The translations under genes were made by a program, and so were the position numbers. Source: Acidovorax sp. Leaf78 (lineage in GTDB: Bacteria > Pseudomonadota > Gammaproteobacteria > Burkholderiales > Burkholderiaceae_C). From it: a stretch of 64,000 nt of DNA. The notes beneath the pieces were generated by a model. That model had not been told where the DNA came from. It made no database searches and saw nothing but the letters and a program-made list of their open reading frames with translations. Positions 52,760 through 63,602 of this stretch are shown piece by piece (the stretch's first letter is position 1; every line of letters begins with the position of its first letter). The stretch is taken from the NCBI RefSeq assembly GCF_001422735.1, contig NZ_LMLZ01000012.1:186001-250000 (forward strand), given 5' to 3'.

Positions 52760-52959
52760 ATATGCCGTTTCCAGTGTTGTTGAACCGAGGGTTGAGGGCC
52801 ATGCGCAAAACCGCACAGCTCCACTCGCAACGATAGCAGTGGCGCGCCCGTTGACAGGGTCTTTTGCGATTTTTTTTGTCATTAGAATTGTTTGGTTTTG
52901 ATTGCCTGCATGGCATCACCTGCCGACTCATGTCAGCTTCCACTGGAGACCACCGTTTC

Positions 52960-54219
<1,260 letters not shown>

Positions 54220-54256
54220 GCAGCCGCACGCCCTGCGTGGGTGCCACATGCCGATG

Positions 54257-54293
54257 AGCCCCTGTTGCCGTCGCCGGCCACAGGGGCTTTTTT
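54257..54293 (+). terminator. Rho-independent terminator of icd
   Basis: AGCCCCTGT (54257-54265) pairs with ACAGGGGCT (54280-54288) across a 14-base loop and is followed by a T-run to 54293. It lies 38 bases after the icd stop. Confidence 0.9.
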
Positions 54294-54353
54294 CGGGTGG
54301 GCGCAAGCCAGGCAATCCCTGCCCCGTGACACGCTGGCATGGACATTTGCGGG

Positions 54354-54382
54354 TTGGCATTTCTGCGGCATGCTTCTAAGAT
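54354..54382 (+). promoter_or_regulatory. Predicted sigma70 promoter of the signalling cluster
   Basis: TTGGCA (54354-54359) and TAAGAT (54377-54382) are separated by 17 bases, each hexamer differing from consensus at two positions or fewer. Transcription would start near 54389, just before the first leader hairpin. Confidence 0.6.
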
Positions 54383-54390
54383 GATTTCGA

Positions 54391-54442
54391 CCTGCCGCTT
54401 CGGCAGGGGCACGGCCTGCGCATGCACCCCGGCAGGCCGTGC
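54391..54442 (+). promoter_or_regulatory. Two tandem hairpins at the start of the sensor-kinase leader
   Basis: Hairpin one: CCTGCCG (54391-54397) with CGGCAGG (54401-54407). Hairpin two: GCACGGCCTGC (54409-54419) with GCAGGCCGTGC (54432-54442), an 11-bp perfect stem. They are adjacent and begin about two bases after the predicted start site. No T-run follows. The leader is about 150 nt. Confidence 0.6.
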
Positions 54443-54536
54443 ACACAACGAACATTTCGACGGCCGTTCATGGCTGCCAGCGCACCTGCTGGCACGACCT
54501 GCCTGCAAATGACGGACCGATCGCCCGGAGGGCTCA

Positions 54537-56387
54537 ATGGGATCTGATTTTTCGGTCGGATACTGGGAACAGAACCCCGATGCGTTGCTGGTGCTGTCCC
54601 CGCAGGGCGCAGTGCTCCACTGGAACGCGGCGGCCGAGGCGATCTTTGGCTACACCGAGTCCGAGGCCCGGGGCCGGCCCATTGCCGAGCTCATCGTGCC
54701 CGCCGACCAGGTGCGGGAGGAAGAAAGCATCCGCGCCCAGGCGCTGCGCGGCTCGACCACCGTGCACGAGTCGGTGCGCCGGCGCAAGGATGGCTCGCTC
54801 GTGCACGTCAACGTCTCGACCAAGGCGGTGCGCGATGCGGACGGAGAGGTGCTTTATTTCCTGTCGAGCAAGAAGGACGTCACTCAGCTCAAGGTGCAGC
54901 GGGATGCCAAGCTGCTGGAAGCGCGTTTTCGCGACCTGCTCGAATCCACCCCCGACGCGATCGTCATGGTCAACGTGACCGGCCGCATCGTGCTCGTGAA
55001 CTCGCAGGCCGAGCGCCTGTTCGGCTATGTGCGGTCAGAGCTGATCGGGCAGTCGATCGAGACGCTGCTGCCCCACCGCTACCGCGGAGCGCACCTGGGC
55101 CACCGCAGCGGCTTCTTTGCCCAGCCGCGCACGCGCACCATGGGCGCGGGGCTGGAGCTGTACGGGCTGCGCAAGGGCGGGGACGAGTTCCCGGTGGAGA
55201 TCAGCCTGAGCCCGCTCGTCACCGAGGAAGGCACGATGGCGATGACGGCCATCCGCGACATCACCGACCGCAAGCGGGCCGACCAGAAGTTCAAGGACCT
55301 GCTGGAAGCGGCGCCGGACGCCATGGTCATCGTCAACCGGGACGGGCGCATCGTGCTGGTCAACTCGCAGGCCGTGAAGCTGTTCGGCTGGAGCCGCGAG
55401 GAACTGCTGGGCCAGCCGGTCGAACTCCTGGTTCCCCGCCGGTTCGCGCAGCGCCACCCCGAGCACCGCCACGGCTTCTTCGCCGAGCCGCGCGCCCGCT
55501 CCATGGGCGCGGGGCTCGACCTGTACGGCCTGCGCAAGGACGGCAGCGAATTCCCGGTGGAGATCAGCCTGAGCCCGCTCGACACGGAGGAGGGCCTGTT
55601 CGTGTCGAGCGCGATCCGCGATGTCACCGAGCGCAAGCTCATCGAGCGGGCGCTGCGCGACAAGAATCTGGAGCTTGAAAATGCGGCGCTGGTCAAAGAC
55701 CGCTTCCTGGCCAGCATGTCCCACGAGCTGCGCACCCCGCTCAACGCCATCATCGGCTTCACCGGCACATTGATCATGCAGCTGCCCGGCCCGCTCAACC
55801 CCGAGCAGGACAAGCAGCTGCGCATCGTGCAGACCGGAGCGCGCCACCTGCTGTCGCTCATCAACGACCTGCTGGACGTGGCCAAGCTCAGCGCCAACAA
55901 GGCATCGTTCAACCTGGAGGCGCTCGACGGCCGCAGCCTGGTCGAAGAAGTCGCCGCCACGCTCGAGCCCGAGGCCCGGCGCAAGGGCCTGGCCTTTGCC
56001 GTGCACCTGCCCCCGGGTGCCGTGCCGCTGTACACCGACCGCAGGGCGGTCAGCCAGATCCTCATCAACCTGGTGGGCAATGCGATCAAGTTCACGTCCG
56101 GGGGCAGCGTGGACGTGACGCTGGAGACCGCCACCCAGGCCACGAGGCGCATGGTCCGTGTCAGCGTGCGGGACACCGGGCCCGGCATCCCTGTGCAAGA
56201 GCAGTCGCGCCTGTTTGAGGCTTTTTCCCGGGTGGAGACGGCGGAGCGCAGGCACCAGGAGGGCACGGGCCTGGGCCTGCACCTGAGCCGCAAGCTGGCC
56301 GAGGCGCTGGGCGGGAGCGTGGACTTTGAAAGCACGCAAGGGCAGGGCAGCCTCTTTACCGTGGAAATTCCGGAGAGCAGCGCATGA
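54537..56387 (+). CDS. PAS-domain sensor histidine kinase
   Basis: 616 residues, no transmembrane helix, so a cytoplasmic sensor. Three PAS domains occupy about 8-118, 128-245 and 253-370; the second and third are near copies (both have MGAGLxLYGLRK and [11 protein letters not shown]). The HisKA domain has phospho-acceptor His396 in [16 protein letters not shown]. The HATPase domain has [17 protein letters not shown] and [12 protein letters not shown]. Start 54537 follows GGAGGG. The stop overlaps the next gene as ATGA, so the kinase and receiver are co-translated. The signal sensed is unknown. Confidence 0.93.
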   Translation: MGSDFSVGYWEQNPDALLVLSPQGAVLHWNAAAEAIFGYTESEARGRPIAELIVPADQVREEESIRAQALRGSTTVHESVRRRKDGSLVHVNVSTKAVRDADGEVLYFLSSKKDVTQLKVQRDAKLLEARFRDLLESTPDAIVMVNVTGRIVLVNSQAERLFGYVRSELIGQSIETLLPHRYRGAHLGHRSGFFAQPRTRTMGAGLELYGLRKGGDEFPVEISLSPLVTEEGTMAMTAIRDITDRKRADQKFKDLLEAAPDAMVIVNRDGRIVLVNSQAVKLFGWSREELLGQPVELLVPRRFAQRHPEHRHGFFAEPRARSMGAGLDLYGLRKDGSEFPVEISLSPLDTEEGLFVSSAIRDVTERKLIERALRDKNLELENAALVKDRFLASMSHELRTPLNAIIGFTGTLIMQLPGPLNPEQDKQLRIVQTGARHLLSLINDLLDVAKLSANKASFNLEALDGRSLVEEVAATLEPEARRKGLAFAVHLPPGAVPLYTDRRAVSQILINLVGNAIKFTSGGSVDVTLETATQATRRMVRVSVRDTGPGIPVQEQSRLFEAFSRVETAERRHQEGTGLGLHLSRKLAEALGGSVDFESTQGQGSLFTVEIPESSA

Positions 56388-56785
56388 CACAGAGAGCCAC
56401 GATTTTGGTCATCGAGGACGATGAGGCCAGCCGCCAGTTGGTCATCTACCTGCTGGAGGACGCGGGCCACCGCGTGCTGGCCGCAGAAAACGGTGCGCTG
56501 GGCCTGGCGATGGCCCTGGCCGAGGGGCCGGACGTGATTCTGTGCGACCTGCAGATGCCCGTGATGAACGGCTACGAGGTGGCGCACAACCTGCGTTCCA
56601 ACTCCAGTTGGCGCGTGGTGCCCCTGGTCGCGGTGACGGCGTTCTCCATGCCCGGCGACCGCGAGAAGGCGCTGGAGGTGGGCTTTGACGACCACCTCTC
56701 CAAACCCATCACGCCCGAGACCTTCGTGCGCCAGATCGAGGCGTTTCTCGGCCCGTCCTTCCACTCACCGCCAGGCGCGGCCTGA
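56384..56785 (+). CDS. Single-domain response regulator (CheY-like)
   Basis: 133 residues forming only a receiver domain. Acidic pair in VIEDDEA, phospho-acceptor Asp in [13 protein letters not shown], Thr in VAVTAF, Lys in HLSKPITPE. No output domain, so it probably passes phosphate on or acts by protein contact. Its ATG overlaps the kinase stop and the next gene starts 15 bases after its end, so all three proteins should be made together. It could shuttle phosphate between the kinase and the REC-GGDEF-EAL protein. Confidence 0.92.
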   Translation: MTQRATILVIEDDEASRQLVIYLLEDAGHRVLAAENGALGLAMALAEGPDVILCDLQMPVMNGYEVAHNLRSNSSWRVVPLVAVTAFSMPGDREKALEVGFDDHLSKPITPETFVRQIEAFLGPSFHSPPGAA

Positions 56786-56800
56786 CACGGCGGAGCGCGC

Positions 56801-59800
56801 ATGGCCAAGATTCTCGTCGTCGACGACATCCCGGTGAACCGGGCGCTGGTGGTGACGCTGGTGGGGCACAGCGGCCACCAGGCGCTGGAGGCGTCCGATG
56901 GCGCCCAGGCGTTGGCCATGGTGCGCGCGGAGCGGCCCGATCTGGTGATCTCCGACATCCTGATGCCCACGATGGACGGCTTCGAGTTCGTGCGGCAGAT
57001 GCGTGCCGACCCCGAACTGGCCGGCACGCAGGTGATCTTCTACAGCGCGCACTACCGCGAGCAGGAGGCCCGCAACCTCGCGGCAGCCTGCGGCGTGCGC
57101 CAGGTGCTGGCCAAGCCCTGCGAGCCGCAGGACATCCTGGCGGCCATCGAGCAGGCGCTGACCGAGGTGGCCCCGCCGGCACCACATCTGGAGCGCAGCT
57201 TCCAGACGCAGCACCTGCAGTTGATGACCGACAAGCTCAACGGCAACGTGGCCGAGCTCGAAGCCATGAACCGCCGCCTGGCGGCGCTTACCGACCTGAA
57301 CCTGCAACTGGCCTCCGAGCGCGACCCCCAGGTGCTGCTGGCCAACGTCTGCCGTGGCGCGCGGGAGCTGGTGGGGGCGCAGTATGTGGTGCTGTGCGTG
57401 GTGCGCAAGGACATCCACGCATCGCTCGTGTGCACCAGCGGCATCGAGGCCGCCACCACCGGTGCGCCGGATCTGCCGGTGGTCTCGCACGGCCTGCTCG
57501 GGCAGGTGCGCGCCCAGCGCCGCGCCCAGCGGTTCGTGCAAGCTGGCGGCGACCCGCGGTCCGTGGGGCTGCCTGCGGGCTACCCGGCCCTGCACACCGC
57601 GGTGATCGCGCCCATCACCTCACTGTCGTTTTCGTATGGCTGGCTGTGCCTGGTCAACAAGCTGGGCGCAGCGGAGTTCAGTGCCGAGGATGAAAAGATC
57701 CTCTCCATCCTGGGCGCGCAGGTGGGCCGCATCTATGAAAACGGCAGTCTCTACGCCGAGGTGCAGCGGCACGCGGACCGGCTGCAGCTGGAGGTGCTGG
57801 AGCGCAAGCGCGTCATCGAGGAACTGCGGGCCAGCGAGGCCGGCCTGCACCGCGCGCAGGTGCTGGCCAAGATCACGCACGTGATCAGCGGGCGCGATGG
57901 CGTCTTCGAAAGCTGGCCCGATACCTGTCCTGCCATGCTGGGCGTCACGCCCGAGGCCATGCCGCAGTCGGCCCGCGAGTGGCTGGCCCGGGTCTACCCC
58001 GACGACCAGCCCCTGTACCGCGCACGGGCCCAGCAGGCCGGGCGGCAACGCGTGCGCATGGATTTCACCTACCGGCTGGTGCGTGCCGATGGCGCGCTGC
58101 TCCACCTGCGCCAGGTGATGGAGCCCCTGCCTCCCGAAGACGGTGCGCCCGAGAAGTTCCGCTGGTTCAACACCATCCAGGACATCAGCGTACAAAAGCG
58201 CGCCGAAGAGGCCCTGCGCGAGAGCGACCGGCGCTTCAACGACATGCTGGACAAGGTCGAGATGATCTCCGTCATGCTCGACAACGAAGGCCGCGTCACC
58301 TACTGCAACGACTACCTGCTCAAGCTCACCGGCTGGCAGCACGAGGAGGTGGCGGGCCAAAGCTGGTTCGCGCTGTTCCTGCCGCCCGAGCAGACGCACA
58401 TCCGCCAGGTGTTTGCCGACGTGCTGGCGGGGCGGTCCTCGACCTGGCACTACGACAACGAAATCGTCACCCGCTCGGGCGAGCGTCGGCTGGTGCACTG
58501 GAACAACACCGTCCTGCGCTCCGTGGGCGGCCAGGTCACGGGCGTCGCGGCACTGGGCGAGGACATCACCGAGCGCAAGGAGGCCGAGCGCAAGATCAAG
58601 CGCCTCAACCGCGTGTACGCCATGCTCAGCGGCATCAACACCTTGATCGTGCGCGTTCGCAACCGTGAAGAGCTTTTTCAGGGCGCCTGCCGCGTGGCCG
58701 TGGAGGCCGGGCAGTTCAAGATCGCCTGGGTGGGTCGCGTGGACGAGGCCCAGATGAAGCTCGTGCCGGTGGCGCTGGCTGGCGCCGAGCCCGAGTTTCT
58801 GGTGCGCGTGCGGGAACGGCTGGGCCTGTACGCACAGCCCACCGCGGGCGAGGCGCTGAGCGCCGAGGTGGCCCGCACCGGGCAGCCGGCGGTGTGCGAC
58901 GACGTGCGCGGCGACCCGCGCATCGTGCTGCCTGATCTGCTCGCGCAGAACGGCGTGGCATCGCTGGCCATGCTGCCGCTGATGGTGGCGAACAAGGTGG
59001 TGGGCGTGCTCGCGCTGTTCTCCGAAGAAGTGGGTTTCTTTGACGCGGTCGAGGTCAAGCTGCTGATGGAGCTGGCCGGCGACATCGGCTTTGCGCTCGA
59101 CCACCTCGACAAGGAAGAGCGCCTGAGCTACCTGGCCTTCTACGACGAGATCACCGGCCTGCCCAACCGCACGCTGTTCCTGGAGCGCAGCGCCCAGCAC
59201 CTGCGCTCGCGCGAAGGCTCCCGGGCCCTGCAGGGCCTGGCACTGATGGACATCAGCCGGTTTCGCTTCGTCAACGACACGCTGGGGCGCCAGCGGGGCG
59301 ATGAGCTGCTGCGGCAGGTGGGCGAGCGGCTGCAGAAAGCCGCTGGCGAGGCCTATTGCGTGGCGCGCATCGGCATCAACAGCTTTGGCATCTCGGTCAC
59401 CGACGCCCGCGACGCCGATGCCGTGGCCCTGGCGGTGGACCACCTGATGCGCAGCTGCTTTGATGCGCCCTTCGTTCTGGGCGACACCGAACTGCGCATG
59501 GCCGCCAAGGCCGGCGTGGCCTTGTACCCGCTGGACGGCGCCGATGCAGAGGCCTTGCTGCGCAACGCCGAGGCGGCGGCGAACAAGGCCAAGGCATCGG
59601 CAGAAAGTCTGCTGTTCTACACCGCGGGCATGAACACCCGCGTGGCCGAGACACTGAGCCTGGAAGGGCGCCTGCGCCAGGCCCTGGAAGAGGGCCAGTT
59701 CGTGCTGCACTACCAGCCCAAGCAGCGCCTGGCGGACGGCCAGATCGTGGGCGCCGAAGCCCTGATCCGCTGGAACGATCCGCGCCGCGGCCTGGTGCCG

Positions 59801-60436
59801 CCGGGGCTCTTCATCCCGGTGCTGGAGGAGACCGGCCTCATCTACGACGTGGGCCGCTGGGCCCTGCAGCAGGCGCTGCAGGACAACCAGCGCTGGCGCC
59901 ACGCGGGCCACACGGCGCTGCGCGTGGCGGTCAATGTGTCGGCCCTGCAGTTGCGCCACCGCAACTTCATCGCCGAAGTGCGGCAGGCCCTAGCGTTCGA
60001 TTCCGGCGCCGGTGCGGGGCTGGAGCTCGAGCTCACCGAAAGCATGGTGATGGACGATGTGGAGCACAGCCGCCGCAGCCTGCACGCGCTGCGCGAGATG
60101 GGCATCACCGTGGCCATCGACGACTTCGGCACGGGCTTCTCGTCGCTGAGCTACCTGGCCACGCTGCCCGCGGACACGCTCAAGATCGACCGGTCCTTCG
60201 TCATGGGCATGGACACCACCTCGCAAGGCCACGTGCTGGTGTCCACCATCATCAACCTGGCGCACTCGCTGGCGCTCAACGTGGTGGCCGAAGGGGTCGA
60301 GACGCAGGACCAACTGCGCCGCCTGGCACTGCTGGGTTGCGATGAAATCCAGGGCTACCTGCTGAGCCGCCCCCTGCCGGTCGAGGCGTTCGAGCAGCAG
60401 TTCCTGGGCGCGCACCCGGCGGCGCCGTCGCTCTGA
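56801..60436 (+). CDS. REC-GAF-PAS-PAS-GAF-GGDEF-EAL signalling protein, probable c-di-GMP phosphodiesterase
   Basis: 1211 residues, soluble. Domains: receiver (1-125; Asp in LVISDILMPTMDG, Lys in LAKPCEP), GAF (about 155-320), two PAS (about 345-475 and 480-600, the second ending GEDITERKEAER), GAF (about 615-765), GGDEF (about 775-930) and EAL (about 945-1200). In the GGDEF domain the active-site motif reads GINSF at 858-862 instead of GGDEF, so cyclase activity should be lost. The EAL domain keeps AEALIRW (986-988 for EAL), ELTESMVM, DDFGTGFSSLSYL, KIDRSFV and AEGVET, so it should hydrolyse c-di-GMP. The receiver links it to the kinase upstream. Confidence 0.93.
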   Translation: MAKILVVDDIPVNRALVVTLVGHSGHQALEASDGAQALAMVRAERPDLVISDILMPTMDGFEFVRQMRADPELAGTQVIFYSAHYREQEARNLAAACGVRQVLAKPCEPQDILAAIEQALTEVAPPAPHLERSFQTQHLQLMTDKLNGNVAELEAMNRRLAALTDLNLQLASERDPQVLLANVCRGARELVGAQYVVLCVVRKDIHASLVCTSGIEAATTGAPDLPVVSHGLLGQVRAQRRAQRFVQAGGDPRSVGLPAGYPALHTAVIAPITSLSFSYGWLCLVNKLGAAEFSAEDEKILSILGAQVGRIYENGSLYAEVQRHADRLQLEVLERKRVIEELRASEAGLHRAQVLAKITHVISGRDGVFESWPDTCPAMLGVTPEAMPQSAREWLARVYPDDQPLYRARAQQAGRQRVRMDFTYRLVRADGALLHLRQVMEPLPPEDGAPEKFRWFNTIQDISVQKRAEEALRESDRRFNDMLDKVEMISVMLDNEGRVTYCNDYLLKLTGWQHEEVAGQSWFALFLPPEQTHIRQVFADVLAGRSSTWHYDNEIVTRSGERRLVHWNNTVLRSVGGQVTGVAALGEDITERKEAERKIKRLNRVYAMLSGINTLIVRVRNREELFQGACRVAVEAGQFKIAWVGRVDEAQMKLVPVALAGAEPEFLVRVRERLGLYAQPTAGEALSAEVARTGQPAVCDDVRGDPRIVLPDLLAQNGVASLAMLPLMVANKVVGVLALFSEEVGFFDAVEVKLLMELAGDIGFALDHLDKEERLSYLAFYDEITGLPNRTLFLERSAQHLRSREGSRALQGLALMDISRFRFVNDTLGRQRGDELLRQVGERLQKAAGEAYCVARIGINSFGISVTDARDADAVALAVDHLMRSCFDAPFVLGDTELRMAAKAGVALYPLDGADAEALLRNAEAAANKAKASAESLLFYTAGMNTRVAETLSLEGRLRQALEEGQFVLHYQPKQRLADGQIVGAEALIRWNDPRRGLVPPGLFIPVLEETGLIYDVGRWALQQALQDNQRWRHAGHTALRVAVNVSALQLRHRNFIAEVRQALAFDSGAGAGLELELTESMVMDDVEHSRRSLHALREMGITVAIDDFGTGFSSLSYLATLPADTLKIDRSFVMGMDTTSQGHVLVSTIINLAHSLALNVVAEGVETQDQLRRLALLGCDEIQGYLLSRPLPVEAFEQQFLGAHPAAPSL

Positions 60437-60466
60437 CCTGACGCCGCCCCTGGTGAGGGGTGTGGC

Positions 60467-61282
60467 TCAGCCCGCCTGACTCTGCGACGCGGAGCCAGAG
60501 CCAGAGCCAGAGCCAGAGCCCTGTGTCAGGCTCGCAAACCGCGCCAGCAGGCCGTTGGCGGCCGGGGTGGCAGCCACCGCGGCGTGCAGCGCCTGCACAT
60601 CGACCCCGCCGCGGTGCAGCGACGGCGCGAACAGCCGCACATAGTCCTGCATCACCGTCTGGCTGAACTCGGGGTGGAACTGCACGCCCCAGGCACAGGG
60701 CCCGGCGCGAAAGGCGTGGTGCGCCTCATGGGCGTTGGCGGCCAGCGGCACTGCGCCAGCCGGCAGGCGCCGCACCGATTGCTCGTGGACGGTGTGGGCC
60801 GCAAACTCCCGGGGCAGCCCGCCCAGCAACGGGTCGCCTGCGGCTGCGGGCAGGCACTGCACGGCCACGCTGCCGATCTCCAGGCCCGCCGGGTGGTGCG
60901 CCACTTCGCCGCCCAGCGCGTGCGCCAGCAGCTGGTGCCCGTAGCAGATGCCCAGCAGCGGGGTGGCGCCTTGCATCAGCCGGACCAGCCACTGCGCCGT
61001 GCGTTCGCTCCAGGCCTCCCGGTCGGTCACCATGGCCGGAGAGCCCGTGACGACCACCCCGGCGATCTCGTCCTGCGCAGGCCATTCGGGCAGCGCCCGC
61101 GCGTCGAGGGTGCGGATCTGCAGCGCACTGCCTCCGGGGCCCGCGCGCAGGCCCTGTGCGATCCAGTCTTCAAAGTCCCCATGCGCCGCGCGCAGCGGCG
61201 CCGGGGCCGCGCCGGTCTTGATGATCCACAGCGCAGGGGCGGTGGACGCTGGCACAGGGGATGCTTGTATAGGGTGGCTCAT
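60467..61282 (-). CDS. Class I glutamine amidotransferase-like protein
   Basis: 271 residues. The triad is visible: nucleophile Cys in LLGICYGHQLLAHALGG, and His and Glu in WGVQFHPEFSQ. VVVTGSPAMVTDREAW is the usual oxyanion-side motif. It resembles YfeJ/GMP-synthase-like GATases without a synthetase domain, so it may hydrolyse a glutamyl amide or work with a partner. The C-terminus is a Gly-Ser tail (GSGSGSGSGSASQSQAG) from a 6-bp tandem repeat. Its ATG at 61282 overlaps the ABC ATPase stop (ATGA), so it is the last gene of a transporter operon. Substrate unknown. Confidence 0.88.
   Translation of the reverse strand: MSHPIQASPVPASTAPALWIIKTGAAPAPLRAAHGDFEDWIAQGLRAGPGGSALQIRTLDARALPEWPAQDEIAGVVVTGSPAMVTDREAWSERTAQWLVRLMQGATPLLGICYGHQLLAHALGGEVAHHPAGLEIGSVAVQCLPAAAGDPLLGGLPREFAAHTVHEQSVRRLPAGAVPLAANAHEAHHAFRAGPCAWGVQFHPEFSQTVMQDYVRLFAPSLHRGGVDVQALHAAVAATPAANGLLARFASLTQGSGSGSGSGSASQSQAG
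60492..60521. repeat. Five-copy 6-bp tandem repeat at the GATase 3' end
   Basis: GAGCCA occurs four times, then GAGCCC, on the + strand. On the coding strand it encodes five Gly-Ser pairs, 18 bases before the end of the gene's charged tail. Copy changes keep the frame. Confidence 0.92.
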
Positions 61283-62757
61283 GGCGCTGCATTGTGAAGC
61301 ACCCCGGCAGCCGCAGGTGCGCGCGGCATCGCTGCCCTGGCGTTCGCGGAAAAATCCAGCGTCCGCGTGCCGACCGCCGCGGCAATGTGCTCGTCGTGCG
61401 TCACCAGCATCAGCGCGGCGCCGGTCTCCCGCACCGCCGCCAACAGCACGCCCAAGGCCTCCTGCTGGGTGATGGGGTCCAGCCGCGACGTCGGCTCGTC
61501 GGCGAACAGCAGTGCGGGTTGTGCCAGCAGCACGCGCGCTAACGCAATGCGCTGCAGCTCGCCGCCAGAGACCTGCTCGGGCCTGCGCGCGAGCAGGCTT
61601 TCGGGAATGCGCAGCTGCTGCAGCCGCTGCAGCACCGCAGCCCAGGCGTGGCCGTGCAGGCGGGCCGCGTCGCGCAGCGACTGCGCCAGGCTGGCGTGCG
61701 GCGCAAACGACGACACCGGGTCCTGGTAGAGCTTTTGAAAAGCATGCGGCCGCAGCTGCGGCGCGCGCTGCACGCTGCCGGTGTCCGGCGCCAGCAGGCC
61801 CAGCAGCACATTGCCCAGTGTGCTCTTGCCGGTGCCGCTCGGGCCCTGCACGGCGATGCGTTCGCCAGCGCGCAGGTCCAGGTCCATGGCGGCGAACAGG
61901 CTGCGGCCACCGTAGGACTTGGCAATGCCGCGCGCCTGCACCACGGTGTCGCCAAGCGTGGGCGCCGCAAAGGCATCCCACCGCGCGGGATCTGCCGCCA
62001 GCAACTGCCGGGTGAAGGGGTGCGATGGCCGGGTGGCCACGGTGGCGATGTCGCCATGCTCCACCACCTGGCCTTCGCGCAGCACGATCACCTTGCCGCC
62101 CAGCGCCTGGGCTACTGCCAGGTCGTGCGTGATGGTCAGCAGGCAGCCACCCGCGGCCAGCACGCCGCGGAAGAGGTCGATGGTGCGGTCGCGCCAATGC
62201 GCATCCAGGCCCTTGGTGGGCTCGTCCACCATCAGCACCTGCGCACCGCCGGCCAGGGTGATGGCCGCCACCGCGCGCTGGGCCATACCGCCCGATAGCT
62301 GCCAGGGGTAGTGCTGCGTAGCCTCGCCCAGCCCCGCTGCGGTCAACTGTGCCTGGGCCAGCCCCTGCGCCTGCGGCCTGCTGTGGCCATGCAGCAGCGC
62401 ATGCACCTCGGCCAGCTGCGGCGCCAGCCGGGTCAGCGGGTTCAGCGCCAGCGACGGCTCCTGCGGCAGCAGCGCCAGCCGCCGGCCCCACAGCGCACGC
62501 CGCGCCGCAGCGTCGTCGGCCCGGGTGGTGGTGCCCTCGATGGTGATGCTGCCAGTGGCTTTGAGCGCGGGCGGCAGGTTGCCCATGATGGCCTGGGCCA
62601 GCAGCGACTTGCCCGCGCCGCTTTCGCCCACCAGGGCCAGCGCTTCGCCGGGCTGGAGCGTGAACGCGATGTCCCGCAGCAGGTGCCTGCCGTTGACCTG
62701 AATGCCCAGGCCGTCCACGGCCAGCAGGGCGGGTGATGAGGAGGTAGTGGTTGTCAT
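61279..62757 (-). CDS. ABC transporter ATP-binding protein with two fused ATPase domains (peptide/nickel type)
   Basis: 492 residues, two complete ATPase modules in one chain, like GsiA or YejF. Module one: Walker A VGESGAGKS (residues 43-51), signature LSGGMAQR, Walker B LMVDEPTKGLD. Module two: Walker A GPSGTGKS (near 305), signature VSGGELQR, Walker B LFADEPTSRLD. The oppDF-type phrase SLALNPLTRLAPQ and the C-terminal PHAFQKLYQDP region fit the Dpp/Opp/Nik class. Start 62757 overlaps the permease stop by four bases; the stop overlaps the GATase start by four. It energises the two permeases upstream. Confidence 0.93.
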   Translation of the reverse strand: MTTTTSSSPALLAVDGLGIQVNGRHLLRDIAFTLQPGEALALVGESGAGKSLLAQAIMGNLPPALKATGSITIEGTTTRADDAAARRALWGRRLALLPQEPSLALNPLTRLAPQLAEVHALLHGHSRPQAQGLAQAQLTAAGLGEATQHYPWQLSGGMAQRAVAAITLAGGAQVLMVDEPTKGLDAHWRDRTIDLFRGVLAAGGCLLTITHDLAVAQALGGKVIVLREGQVVEHGDIATVATRPSHPFTRQLLAADPARWDAFAAPTLGDTVVQARGIAKSYGGRSLFAAMDLDLRAGERIAVQGPSGTGKSTLGNVLLGLLAPDTGSVQRAPQLRPHAFQKLYQDPVSSFAPHASLAQSLRDAARLHGHAWAAVLQRLQQLRIPESLLARRPEQVSGGELQRIALARVLLAQPALLFADEPTSRLDPITQQEALGVLLAAVRETGAALMLVTHDEHIAAAVGTRTLDFSANARAAMPRAPAAAGVLHNAAP

Positions 62758-63602
62758 GCAGTCTCCCGCTCGGGTTGCAGCAGCATCATGGCGGCCACCA
62801 GGCACACCAGCAGTGCCACCGGCGCGGCGATGAGCCATGGCGCTTCCTGGTAGTAGGGCATCGACTCGGTCATCATCAAACCCAGCTCCGGCGTGGGCGG
62901 CTGAATGCCCACGCCCACGAATCCCAGGGCCGCCAGCGACAGCACGGCCTGCGCCGTGCTGAAGGCCAGCAGCGTGCCCAGCGTGGGCGCCAGGGCCGGC
63001 AGCAGGTGGCGGCGCAGCACGTAGCCGCGCCCAAAGCCCAGCAGGCGCGACGCCTGTACCGCGTCGCCCGCCAGCACGGGGCGCGCCACGGCGCGGCTCA
63101 CGCGGAAGTACTCCACCCACAGCGCGAGGGCCAGCCCCACGTACAGCGCAGCCAGCTGGCCCGGCGCGATGGCGGCGATCAGCAGCACCAGCAGCAGGCC
63201 CGGTATGGCCAGCGCCGCGTCCGACAGCATGACCAGCGCCCGCTCGGTGCGGCCTCCGCGCCACGCGGCCGCAATGCCCAGCAGCGTGCCGGGAATGGCC
63301 GCGCTGAAGGCCGCCAGCAGGGCCATGCCCAGCGACAGCTGCGCCGCATGCGCCAGCCGCGCCAGGCCCGAGCGGCCCAGCACGTCGGTGCCCAGCCAGT
63401 GCTGGGCGCTGGGCGGCGCCAGCTGGTGGCGCAGGTCTTGCGCCACCGGGCTGGCACCGATGAGCCAGGGGCCCAACGCTGCAAACGCAGCCAGCAGCCC
63501 GAGCAGCACCAAGCCCAGGGCCGTGCGCCAGCGGACGCGGGGGCGGGGCAGGCCCGGCGCAGGTGCCAGCGGCATCGTGGAAGGCGTGGGGATCGCGCTC
63601 AT
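62754..63602 (-). CDS. ABC transporter permease, DppC/NikC type
   Basis: 282 residues with six helices. The N-terminal helix (LGLVLLGLLAAFAALGPWLI) is followed by HWLGTDVLGRSGLARL, the DppC-type signature, and the ATPase-contact EAA-like loop QASRLLGFGRGYVLRRHLLP. GVGIQPPTPELGLMM near the end is characteristic of this class. Start 63602 overlaps the stop of the upstream permease (ATGA); the longer frame to 63692 runs into that gene. It is one half of the membrane pore. Confidence 0.92.
   Translation of the reverse strand: MSAIPTPSTMPLAPAPGLPRPRVRWRTALGLVLLGLLAAFAALGPWLIGASPVAQDLRHQLAPPSAQHWLGTDVLGRSGLARLAHAAQLSLGMALLAAFSAAIPGTLLGIAAAWRGGRTERALVMLSDAALAIPGLLLVLLIAAIAPGQLAALYVGLALALWVEYFRVSRAVARPVLAGDAVQASRLLGFGRGYVLRRHLLPALAPTLGTLLAFSTAQAVLSLAALGFVGVGIQPPTPELGLMMTESMPYYQEAPWLIAAPVALLVCLVAAMMLLQPERETA

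Larger units (their letters stand above)
54220..54536. other. icd terminator plus promoter and structured leader of the sensor kinase
   Basis: 317 bases without a gene. In order: icd terminator (54257-54293), a sigma70-type promoter (54354-54382), two hairpins near the predicted transcript start (54391-54442), and about 80 bases of leader ending in a GGAGGG box (54527-54532). Confidence 0.7.
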
